5,035 nucleotides of DNA from UBA3071 sp965369635 (GTDB taxonomy: Bacteria; Chloroflexota; Anaerolineae; UBA3071): NCBI GenBank assembly GCA_965369635.1, contig CBDURC010000228.1, positions 1 to 5,035 on the forward strand. The letters run 5' to 3'. The position numbers and the translations under genes are program-made. Numbering within the stretch: position 1 is the stretch's first letter; each line of letters opens with the position of its first letter. Below the pieces are notes generated by a model. The model saw only the letters and a list, made by a program, of their open reading frames with translations. It made no database searches and was not told where the DNA came from. Shown here one piece after another: positions 1-5,035 of this stretch.

Positions 1-38
1 AGGAGCAGGGGAGCGGAGGAGCAGGGGAGCGGAGGAGC
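1..38. repeat. 16-bp tandem purine-rich repeat, about 2.4 copies, within the debranching gene
   Basis: The unit AGGAGCAGGGGAGCGG occupies 1-16 and 17-32, and a third copy begins at 33 (AGGAGCA) before diverging at 40. The array may continue beyond the left edge. It lies inside the open frame of the debranching enzyme, just after its N-terminal domain, and encodes a proline/serine/cysteine-rich run. A 16-bp unit shifts frame at each copy, so changes in copy number would usually break the gene. Similar GGAGCAGAGGAGC sequence lies at 851-866, in front of the same gene. Confidence 0.8.
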
Positions 39-827
39 ACCCCTGCCCAAACCATGGGCCTCGGTGCTGGCGACGATAGTGAGCGATTCGCCGGGGCGCA
101 GCGTGGCCGTGAAGAGGCCAGCGTAGAGGTTGTCGTCCAGCGCGTCCAGCCCGCGGTATGCCTCCAGGCTCAGGAAGTAGTTGCGGTACCACTCGTGCTG
201 CGGCGTCGCTTCGGCGCGGTCGCTCAGCAGGTAGAAGTCCACAGCTTGCTTGAAGGGTGTCACTCGCAGACCGTGCGGTACCGGCTCGATCTGCATCTGC
301 CAATCACCGGCGTGCGTGTTGCCGTGATGATCCCGATAGTTGACCAGAGCCTTGATGCTCAGGGCTAACGGCGCGGTGGCGCGGCGCAGGTCGTAGCGGA
401 TGTACGTGGTGTTGGCCCCATGCTGCATCCACACCCGCTTTTCTAACAGCGCATCACCGCAGGCGAAGGTCCACACCGGCGTGCTGCCTTCCAGGTGGAA
501 CCGCTCCAGGTGCTGGAAGCCGGTCGGCTCCACTGCCTGCTGCCCTTTCCCCCACTCCTGGGGAAGGGCGGGGGAGGGGGACGCCCAGCGGCTGGCGCAC
601 AGCGGGTAGACGCGCCCATCGTAGGTGGCCGTCTCGTCCAGCTTGGCCAGCAGGAGCGTGCGGCCCAGGGGCGGTTTGAGCGCGGCGAAAAGCAATCCAT
701 GGTAGCGGCGAGTCGGCAAGGTGGCGATGGTGCCCATAGCATACCCGCCGATAGAGTTGGTCACCAGCCACTCGCGACGCTCGGCAATCGCCAGATGGCC
801 GCAGATGTCACGTCCGAAATCGAGCAT
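1..827 (-). CDS. Glycogen debranching enzyme (amylo-alpha-1,6-glucosidase), N-terminal part; runs off the left edge
   Basis: The frame is open for 275 codons from the ATG at 827 to the window edge with no stop. Residues 19-65 read as the hallmark start of the GDE N-terminal domain: EWLVTNSIGGYAMGT (19-33), then TRRYHGLLFAALKPPLGRT (39-57) and LLLAKLDE. Later family-like stretches are HLERFHLEG, PVWTF, ALLEKRVWMQHGANTTY and the domain end near ESLTIVASTEA. In this family the N-terminal beta-rich domain is followed by an (alpha/alpha)6 catalytic domain, which would lie outside the window; the enzyme removes alpha-1,6-linked glucose from glycogen or limit dextrins in the cytoplasm. It follows the GH63 gene on the same strand and is probably cotranscribed. 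Two stretches look inserted: residues 83-97 (proline/glycine-rich, repeat-derived) and residues 261-275 (GRGAPPLPCSSAPLL, from a 16-bp tandem repeat). In-frame ATGs at 845 and 869 are alternatives; 827 is chosen because homologues begin near MLDFG and AGGAG lies just upstream. Confidence 0.9.
   Translation of the reverse strand, partial: MLDFGRDICGHLAIAERREWLVTNSIGGYAMGTIATLPTRRYHGLLFAALKPPLGRTLLLAKLDETATYDGRVYPLCASRWASPSPALPQEWGKGQQAVEPTGFQHLERFHLEGSTPVWTFACGDALLEKRVWMQHGANTTYIRYDLRRATAPLALSIKALVNYRDHHGNTHAGDWQMQIEPVPHGLRVTPFKQAVDFYLLSDRAEATPQHEWYRNYFLSLEAYRGLDALDDNLYAGLFTATLRPGESLTIVASTEAHGLGRGAPPLPCSSAPLL
537..581. repeat. GC-rich hairpin repeat inserted in frame in the debranching gene
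   Basis: Plus-strand CCCTTTCCCC (543-552) and GGGGAAGGG (560-568) form a stem with one bulged base, followed by a G-rich flank to 580. On the minus strand this reads as residues 83-97 of the debranching enzyme (SPSPALPQEWGKGQQ). It falls between conserved stretches, where remembered homologues pass directly from a Y-x-L-x-x-x-R-W-type segment to the HLERFHLEG segment. Short GC-rich palindromes giving such Pro/Gly-rich coding inserts occur as dispersed elements in several bacterial genomes; assigning this copy to such a family is inference. The boundaries are approximate; 45 bases would be exactly 15 codons. Confidence 0.6.
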
Positions 828-829
828 GG

Positions 830-838
830 CTCCTCTCT
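830..838 (-). promoter_or_regulatory. Ribosome binding site candidate for the debranching gene
   Basis: On the minus strand GAGAGGAG precedes the ATG at 827, with only two bases between AGGAG and the start codon, which is tighter than usual. An alternative is GGAGGA at 880-885, ten bases before the in-frame ATG at 869, but translation from there would run through the purine-rich repeat. The exact start is therefore open, although homology favours 827. Confidence 0.45.
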
Positions 839-850
839 TGAGCATGGGTG

Positions 851-885
851 CAGAGGAGCAGAGGAGCATGGGAGAACTCTCCTCC
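851..885. repeat. Short purine-rich repeat between the GH63 and debranching genes
   Basis: CAGAGGAG is repeated twice in tandem (851-858 and 859-866), followed by a tiny hairpin (GGAGA at 871-875 with TCTCC at 878-882) and TCCTCCGCTCC. The composition resembles the 16-bp tandem at 1-38. This makes up most of the spacer between the GH63 stop (929) and the debranching start (827). It may be noncoding or an N-terminal extension of the debranching gene, since all three candidate ATGs (869, 845, 827) share one frame. Confidence 0.55.
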
Positions 886-928
886 GCTCCACGGCACACC
901 CGCACCCTTGCTCCCCGTGGGCATGGCT

Positions 929-3631
929 CTATCCCCTGCCACCACAGTCTTGGATCAACTTGGCCACGAGCGCTGTCCAGCCCGTTTGGTGGCTGGCCCC
1001 GAGGCCGGCGCCACTGTCGCCGTGGAAGTACTCGTAAAACAGGATGTGGTCTCGCCAGTGCGGATCGCTCTGGAAGATCTCGTCGCTGCCGAACACGGGG
1101 CGTCGGCCCCCCCGGGCCTTGTCACGCAGGAAGATGCGCGCTAGCCGGCGGCTGAGTTCGTCGGCTGCCCCATCCAGCGTGACCAAGTTGCCCGAGCCGC
1201 GCGGCAGTTCGACGGTGAACGAATCGCCGTGGTAGCGATAGTACGTGCGCAGCGCTTCAATCATCAGGTAGTTGATGGGGAACCAGATGGGGCCGCGCCA
1301 GTTGGAATTTCCGCCGAACAGCCCCGTGCTCGATTCTGCCGGTTCGTAGGGCACAGTGTAGACCTGACCACCCACACGCCAACTGTAGGGGTGGTCGGCG
1401 TGGTACTGCGAGAGCGAACGCAGGCCGTAGTCCGAGAGGAACTCCGCCGGGTCCAGCATGCGGCGCATGACGCGCGCCAGCTTCCCTTTGCTGACGATGG
1501 CCAACAGCCGCCGGTCACCCTCGCCGAGCATGGTGAGTGAACAGACGTTGCTCACCAAACGGGGGCGATACTTGATGAACCAGTTCATGCGCCGCCGGAA
1601 GCGGGGCAGCCTTTCCAGTAGATCGGGTTCCAGCGTCTCCACGGCAAACAACGGGATGAGGCCGACGAACGAGCGCACCTTGAGGGGAACGAAACCGCCG
1701 TCGGAGGTGTGCAGCACATCGTAGAAGAAGCCATCTTGCTCGTCCCACAGGCTGATGCCATGCCCGCCCATGTCGTAAAAGGCATTGGCGATGTAGATGA
1801 AGTGCTCGAAGAACTTGGTGGCCACGTCCTCGTAGGCTGGCCGGGTGCGCGCCAACTCCAGGGCAATGGCCAGCATGTTAAGGCAGTACGCAGCCATCCA
1901 GGCTGTGCCGTCGGCTTGCTCGATGTGCCCGCCAGTGGGCAGCGGTGCGCTGCGGTCGAAGACGCCGATGTTGTCCAGGCCCAGGAAACCACCCTGGAAG
2001 ACGTTATGGCCGTCATGGTCCTTGCGGTTCACCCACCAGGTGAAGTTCAGCAGCAGCTTGTGGAAAACTCGCTCCAGGAAGGCGGTATCGGCCTGGCCGG
2101 TGACATCGCGGGTGATCTTGTACACCTGCCAGGCGGCCCAGGCGTGCACCGGCGGGTTCACATCGCCGAAAGCCCACTCGTAGGCAGGGAGTTGGCCGTT
2201 GGGGTGCATGTACCATTCCCGCAGAAGTAGGATGATCTGTCGCTTGGCCCATTCGGGGTCAATCAGGGCGATGGGAACGGTGTGGAAGGCCAGGTCCCAG
2301 GCGGCGAACCAGGGATACTCCCACTTGTCGGGCATGGAGAGCACGTCCAGCGCGTAGATGTGCGCCCAGTCACTGTTGCGCCCGTGGAGGCGGCCGTCGG
2401 GCGGGGATGGCTGCGATGGGTCGCCCTCCAGCCACAGTTCCACGCTGTAGTGGTAGAACTGCTTCGTCCACAGCACGCCGGCGAGGGCCTGGCGATGCAC
2501 CCGCTGCTCGTCCTCGCTCAGGTCAGGCCGCTGGATGGTCGTGTAGAATTCGTTGGCCTCGCCGATGCGCTGCTCGAACAGAGCGTCGAAATCGGCGAAG
2601 GCGTCGTCGTGGGGGCGGTTGGAAAAGCGCACCCGCACGGTGAAGGTCTCGCCGGGCGGGACGATGGCCTGGAAGTGCGCAGCCACCTTGGTGCCCACCT
2701 GGGCAGGGTTCACTAGATCTGAGCGCCCGTGGACGACAGCGTTGTTGATACCGTCCTTAACGTATGGCGTGACGTTAGGCCAGTTGAACAGTCGCTCAGC
2801 GTTGGTCTCGTTTTCGGTGAACAGTAGGGGCGCATGGCCGTGCGCCCGTACGGGCGACCGGCCGGTCGCCCCTACATCATGCTGCGCCCCAACGTACCAC
2901 CACCTCTCGCCCAGATGTCGGTGGTCTGTGTACACTGTATCCGGCGCGATGGCCCGTAGTTCAGGGTGAGGACGGCCGTAGCCCCACGACCACGTGTTGC
3001 GGTACCACAAGTGAGGCAGGACGTGGATGGGCGCTGGTTCTGGGCCGCGATTGACGACCGAGATGCGGCATAGAATGTCCTCCTGGTCGGCCTTGGCATA
3101 TTCGATGAAGACATCGAAGGTGCGGGCCTGCTCGAAGGCTTCGCGCAGTGCGTCCGTCAACTCGAACTCTGGAGCGTCACGGCCCCGCCGCCGGTTCTCC
3201 TCCACGAGCAAGGCATAGGGAAACTCGACCTGCGGGTACTTGTAGAGCATCTTCATGTAGGAGTGGGTGGGCGTGCCGTCGAGGTAGAAGTAAACCTCCT
3301 TCACGTCCTCGCCGTGGTTGCCCTCGGGCCCGGCCAGGCCAAAGAGCCGCTCCTTCAGGATCGGATCTCGTTCATTCCAGAGGGCGACGGCCATGCAGAT
3401 ATTCTGGAAGCGATTGCAGAAACCGGCCAGGCCGTCCTCGGCCCAGCGGTAGGCGCGGCTGCGGGCGTGGTCGTGGGGAAAGGCGTCCCAGGCTTCGCCG
3501 CTGGCGCTGTAGTCTTCGCGCACGGTGCCCCAGGCCCGTTCGCTGACGTACGGCCCCCAGTGCTTCCAGTCGGCTCGGCGGGCCTCCGAATCGGCCAGGC
3601 GTTTGTGCTCAACAGTGTGTTGTTTCGCCAT
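929..3631 (-). CDS. GH63-type (MGH1-like) alpha-glucosidase, 900 aa
   Basis: This 900-residue protein matches the long bacterial 'glucosidase' group of glycoside hydrolase family 63, usually close to 900 residues. The family contains inverting exo-alpha-glycosidases; the exact substrate here (alpha-glucan oligosaccharide, kojibiose-like or mannosylglycerate-like) cannot be read from sequence. Residues 1 to about 380 fit the N-terminal beta-sandwich region, with HPELRAIAP (222-230) and LLFTENETNAERLF (269-282). From about 385 on lies the (alpha/alpha)6 barrel: GRNSDW (417-422), YPWFAAWDLAFH (439-450), FGDVNPPVHAWAAW (488-501), NWRGPIWFPINYL (777-789) and FYEYFHGDSGAGLGASHQTG (865-884). By family pattern D490 is the likely general acid and E867 the likely general base (inference from motif position). 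No signal peptide is visible, so it is probably cytoplasmic. It lies 44 bases after glk and before the debranching gene. Oddity: residues 253-270 are encoded by a 52-bp double palindrome. The start at 3631 has a weak GGAAAGG eight bases upstream. Confidence 0.93.
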   Translation of the reverse strand: MAKQHTVEHKRLADSEARRADWKHWGPYVSERAWGTVREDYSASGEAWDAFPHDHARSRAYRWAEDGLAGFCNRFQNICMAVALWNERDPILKERLFGLAGPEGNHGEDVKEVYFYLDGTPTHSYMKMLYKYPQVEFPYALLVEENRRRGRDAPEFELTDALREAFEQARTFDVFIEYAKADQEDILCRISVVNRGPEPAPIHVLPHLWYRNTWSWGYGRPHPELRAIAPDTVYTDHRHLGERWWYVGAQHDVGATGRSPVRAHGHAPLLFTENETNAERLFNWPNVTPYVKDGINNAVVHGRSDLVNPAQVGTKVAAHFQAIVPPGETFTVRVRFSNRPHDDAFADFDALFEQRIGEANEFYTTIQRPDLSEDEQRVHRQALAGVLWTKQFYHYSVELWLEGDPSQPSPPDGRLHGRNSDWAHIYALDVLSMPDKWEYPWFAAWDLAFHTVPIALIDPEWAKRQIILLLREWYMHPNGQLPAYEWAFGDVNPPVHAWAAWQVYKITRDVTGQADTAFLERVFHKLLLNFTWWVNRKDHDGHNVFQGGFLGLDNIGVFDRSAPLPTGGHIEQADGTAWMAAYCLNMLAIALELARTRPAYEDVATKFFEHFIYIANAFYDMGGHGISLWDEQDGFFYDVLHTSDGGFVPLKVRSFVGLIPLFAVETLEPDLLERLPRFRRRMNWFIKYRPRLVSNVCSLTMLGEGDRRLLAIVSKGKLARVMRRMLDPAEFLSDYGLRSLSQYHADHPYSWRVGGQVYTVPYEPAESSTGLFGGNSNWRGPIWFPINYLMIEALRTYYRYHGDSFTVELPRGSGNLVTLDGAADELSRRLARIFLRDKARGGRRPVFGSDEIFQSDPHWRDHILFYEYFHGDSGAGLGASHQTGWTALVAKLIQDCGGRG
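2824..2875. repeat. 52-bp double-palindrome element embedded in the GH63 gene
   Basis: The outer ends are a perfect 9-bp inverted repeat: GTAGGGGCG at 2824-2832 and CGCCCCTAC at 2867-2875. Inside are two overlapping hairpins. The first has arms GTAGGGGCGCA (2824-2834) and TGCGCCCGTAC (2841-2851), with one mismatch. The second spans 2848-2875 and contains a perfect 20-bp palindrome (2852-2871, GGGCGACCGGCCGGTCGCCC). The element is read through in frame as residues 253-270 of the glucosidase (VGATGRSPVRAHGHAPLL), directly before the conserved LLFTENETN segment. Its structure is that of a small dispersed palindromic repeat, comparable in principle to the Rickettsia palindromic elements that insert in coding genes. 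No second full copy occurs in the window. Confidence 0.8.
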
Positions 3632-3639
3632 ACGGTTTG

Positions 3640-3646
3640 CCTTTCC
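3640..3646 (-). promoter_or_regulatory. Ribosome binding site for the GH63 glucosidase
   Basis: GGAAAGG on the minus strand lies eight bases before the ATG at 3631. It is a modest match to the anti-Shine-Dalgarno sequence, but it is well placed and no better in-frame start exists upstream. An out-of-frame ATG at 3648 overlaps it. Confidence 0.5.
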
Positions 3647-3656
3647 ATGTAGCCAA

Positions 3657-3683
3657 GGACGTAGATTTTCCCTCCCTACATCC
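3657..3683 (-). other. Intercistronic inverted repeat between glk and the GH63 gene
   Basis: On the minus strand GGATGTAG (3683-3676) can pair with CTACGTCC (3664-3657): 8 base pairs including one G-U, around an 11-base purine-rich loop (GGAGGGAAAAT). The glk stop codon TAG lies within the first arm. There is no U-run after the stem, so it does not look like an intrinsic terminator. It could stabilise or process an operon mRNA, or be a remnant of a small palindromic repeat. Confidence 0.4.
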
Positions 3684-4662
3684 TCAGGCAGTGGCTGGCT
3701 GCGCCCATGAGTGCGACTTTGGGGTTGAGGATGACGTGCACCGGCATACGCTCCATCAGGTCTGACATGCGCCCCTTAGCCCGGAAAGCGCCCCAAAAAC
3801 GTCCCTCCTCCAGAGCCGGTAGGATGCGCGGCGGGATGCCGCCGCCCAGGTAGACGCCGCCAGTGGCCAGCACCTTGAGCGCCAGGTTGCCTGCCTCCGT
3901 TCCCAGGATGGACACGAAGCTGTTGAGCGTGGCCACACACAGGTCGCACGCGCTGTCGCTTTTGAGGGCGTTGTTGACAATGATCGGAGTGGGATCATCG
4001 GCAGCGGCCAGTTGCTCGGCCAGCCAATCCGGTTCCTCGGCGTAGCCACTGTCCCTAAGGTAGGCATAGATGTTGGGTATGCCCCGGCCGGAGCAAACCC
4101 GCTCGTAGCTGACGTGCCCCAAGCGTTCCAGAAGATAGCTCAGCAATCCAATCTCCAGCGGGTTGATCGGGGCGAAATCGGTGTGGCCGCCCTCCGAAGC
4201 GTGTGCCTGGTAGTGCGAGCCATCCCAGGTGAGATAGGCTTCACCCAGGCCAGTGCCCGGCGCGATGATGGAGATGGCCCCTTCGCTGGCTCGCTCGCCT
4301 ACGTTCAGAGTGTGCAGGTCGGCTGGCTCCAGCGAGGGCACACCGTTGGCAATGGCCTCCAGGTCGTTCAGCAGCCGGACGCCCGAGAGGCCCAGGGCTT
4401 CCTGGAGTTGCAGTTCATCCATCACCCAAGGGAGGTTGGTGATCCTTGACTGCCCTGCGACCACCGGGCCGGCCACACCGAAAGTGGCTCGTTCCACCTT
4501 CAGATTGACCTGAGACAGAAACTCCTGCACGAGCGCTTCCAGGCTGGGATAGCGACCGCTGGGGAAAGTTGCTTCCGCCAGCGGCGCCCGCGGCCCAGCC
4601 TCTGGCGAGAAGATGGCCAGATTGGTCTTGGTTCCGCCGATATCTCCGGCAAGGGATAGCAT
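3676..4662 (-). CDS. glk: Glucokinase (Glk family, ATP-dependent), 328 aa
   Basis: The protein transfers phosphate from ATP to glucose, giving glucose 6-phosphate for glycolysis, in the cytoplasm. It belongs to the Glk family of E. coli-type glucokinases (about 320 residues) and not to the ROK group, since no ROK CxCGxxGC zinc motif is present. Visible motifs are the phosphate loop GDIGGTKTN (6-14), FGVAGPV (61-67), ITNLPW (74-79), LLNDLEAIANG (97-107) with N99 and catalytic D100, IAPGTGLGEA (133-142), EGGHTDFAP (157-165) with E157 and H160, ERVCSGRGI (187-195) with E187, and GGVYLGGGIPPRI (268-280). The numbering of the glucose-binding residues coincides with E. coli Glk as I recall it. The start at 4662 is favoured by CAGGAGGA six bases upstream and by homology; an open extension to an ATG at 4770 reads through degenerate tandem repeats and is unlikely. 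It is the first gene of the probable glucan-utilisation operon. Confidence 0.96.
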   Translation of the reverse strand: MLSLAGDIGGTKTNLAIFSPEAGPRAPLAEATFPSGRYPSLEALVQEFLSQVNLKVERATFGVAGPVVAGQSRITNLPWVMDELQLQEALGLSGVRLLNDLEAIANGVPSLEPADLHTLNVGERASEGAISIIAPGTGLGEAYLTWDGSHYQAHASEGGHTDFAPINPLEIGLLSYLLERLGHVSYERVCSGRGIPNIYAYLRDSGYAEEPDWLAEQLAAADDPTPIIVNNALKSDSACDLCVATLNSFVSILGTEAGNLALKVLATGGVYLGGGIPPRILPALEEGRFWGAFRAKGRMSDLMERMPVHVILNPKVALMGAASHCLRM

Positions 4663-4668
4663 GAAATG

Positions 4669-4676
4669 TCCTCCTG
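4669..4676 (-). promoter_or_regulatory. Strong ribosome binding site fixing the glk start
   Basis: CAGGAGGA on the minus strand ends six bases before the ATG at 4662, a near-ideal Shine-Dalgarno match and spacing. This decides for the 328-residue product against the longer frame starting at 4770. The site lies at the end of the 30-bp tandem repeat region. Confidence 0.8.
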
Positions 4677-4758
4677 CACTGGCCTGAAGAGCCTGTGCTG
4701 GGCATACCGATCCCTGCACTGGCTGTTCAGGGCACACTGATCCTGGCACCGCCTGTTC
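4669..4758. repeat. Degenerate 30-bp tandem repeats upstream of glk
   Basis: On the minus strand, unit 1 (4758-4729) and unit 2 (4728-4699) agree at 23 of 30 positions: both have GAACAG, GTGC, GGATC and TGCCC at matching places. Unit 3 (4698-4669) is more diverged; it begins GCACAGGC and shares the block CCAGTGCAGG with unit 2, displaced by nine bases. Unit 3 ends in the glk ribosome binding site. The frame through the repeats stays open because 30 is a multiple of three, giving repeated GSVCP residues, but this extension is probably not translated. It may be a regulatory leader array or just a decayed tandem duplication. Confidence 0.6.
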
Positions 4759-4802
4759 ACGGTGGTGCATAGGGCCTGTAAATAAGCAAGTTCCTCAATC
4801 GC

Positions 4803-4890
4803 GTCATTGCGAGGAGCGCTTTTTGCGACGAAGCAATCTCCGTCCTGGACAAACGTGGGAATTGCTTCGCAAGAAAACGCTCGCAATGAC
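4803..4890. repeat. 88-bp near-palindromic dispersed repeat (REP/MITE-like)
   Basis: The ends are a perfect 11-bp inverted repeat: GTCATTGCGAG at 4803-4813 and CTCGCAATGAC at 4880-4890. The complementarity continues inward with small bulges: GCGCTTTTTGCGACGAAGCAAT on the left is matched by ATTGCTTCGCAAGAAAACGC on the right, around a loop near 4842-4858. The type 'GTCATTGCGAGGAGC...GACGAAGCAATCTCC' is a widely seen dispersed bacterial repeat (recalled from general knowledge, not searched). It encodes nothing. It lies 14 bases after the stop of the upstream gene and about 140 bases before glk, so its transcript could fold into a long hairpin separating the two transcription units. Confidence 0.85.
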
Positions 4891-4904
4891 ATCGTGTTGG
4901 GAAG

Positions 4905-5035
4905 TTATACTTTTACGGACCCATAGCTCCGCACGTATCCCAGCGCCTTCTTCTCCTCGGCGTTCATCACCACCTCCAACAGCCGGCCCCCTGTCACCGC
5001 CTGCACATCTATGACCTTCACGTATTCAGCAAGAC
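4905..5035 (-). CDS. Unidentified protein, C-terminal 42 residues only
   Basis: A minus-strand frame is open from the right edge to a TAA at 4907-4905. It is easy to miss because its start is outside the window. The 42 visible residues look like a real protein: they alternate hydrophobic and charged residues (EYVKVIDVQAV, then GGRLLEVVMNAEEKKALGYV) and end in RSYGSVKV. The other two minus-strand frames hit stops immediately at the right edge. I do not recognise the family and no function is assigned. The gene ends 242 bases before the glk start, with the dispersed repeat in between, so it is probably a separate unit, although the same orientation leaves read-through possible. Confidence 0.65.
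   Translation of the reverse strand, partial: LAEYVKVIDVQAVTGGRLLEVVMNAEEKKALGYVRSYGSVKV

Noticed and set aside
54..368. Plus-strand open frame of 104 codons, and other long plus-strand frames opposite the three enzymes
   Set aside because: They lie antisense to well-supported genes, look like products of high GC content, and show no recognisable domain.
443..771. Minus-strand frames overlapping the debranching gene (99 and 105 codons)
   Set aside because: They are shifted frames of the debranching gene; the true frame carries the GDE motifs and stays open to the window edge.
851..885. CRISPR or other spaced repeat array at the GH63/debranching junction
   Set aside because: The units are short, low-complexity and directly adjacent, with no unique spacers.
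3355..3648. 97-codon minus-strand frame beginning at the ATG at 3648
   Set aside because: It is out of frame with the GH63 gene, overlaps its start and shows no domain; the GH63 frame has clear family motifs.
3657..3683. Intrinsic terminator after glk
   Set aside because: The stem is short, contains a G-U pair and has no U-run after it, and the next gene follows closely in the same direction.
4663..4770. 36-residue N-terminal extension of glucokinase from the ATG at 4770
   Set aside because: It reads through degenerate tandem repeats, has no good ribosome binding site, and the family starts right before the GDIGGTKT motif, where a near-ideal Shine-Dalgarno site precedes the ATG at 4662.
4770..4798. 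Promoter for glk: TTGAGG near 4793-4798 with an AT-rich stretch near 4779-4784 on the minus strand
   Set aside because: No -10-like hexamer falls at a proper spacing from the TTGAGG; the AT-rich stretch is only eight bases away. Too weak to annotate.

Overview
The window is a GC-rich piece of a bacterial chromosome with every convincing gene on the minus strand. In transcription order (right to left) it holds the last 42 codons of an unrecognised gene, a 242-base spacer made largely of repeats, a glucokinase (glk), a family GH63-type alpha-glucosidase, and the N-terminal part of an archaeal/bacterial-type glycogen debranching enzyme (amylo-alpha-1,6-glucosidase) that runs off the left edge. 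The last three genes are close together (44 bases between glk and the glucosidase, about 100 or fewer between the glucosidase and the debranching gene) and probably form one operon.

The genes fit one job: turning alpha-glucans into glucose 6-phosphate. The debranching enzyme would remove alpha-1,6 branch glucose, the GH63 enzyme would free glucose from alpha-linked oligosaccharides, and glucokinase would trap the glucose for glycolysis. No signal peptide is visible on any of the three, so a cytoplasmic pathway for storage or imported glucan is the simplest reading (inference).

The less ordinary part is the repeats. At least five kinds of small repeat lie in 5 kb: an 88-bp near-palindrome upstream of glk, degenerate 30-bp tandem repeats that run into the glk ribosome binding site, a 52-bp double palindrome read in frame inside the GH63 gene, a GC-rich hairpin element read in frame inside the debranching gene, and a purine-rich GGAGC-type repeat at the GH63/debranching junction and again, as a 16-bp tandem, in the debranching enzyme after its N-terminal domain. 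The coding insertions leave the frames open and sit where the protein probably tolerates extra residues.

GC content, gene content and this style of dispersed palindromes suggest a Chloroflexota-like (Anaerolineae/Caldilineae-type) bacterium, but that is a weak inference from memory; no marker gene is present. I see no RNA gene, CRISPR array, transposase or defence system, and no convincing new multi-gene system. The repeat insertions in coding sequence are the best lead.
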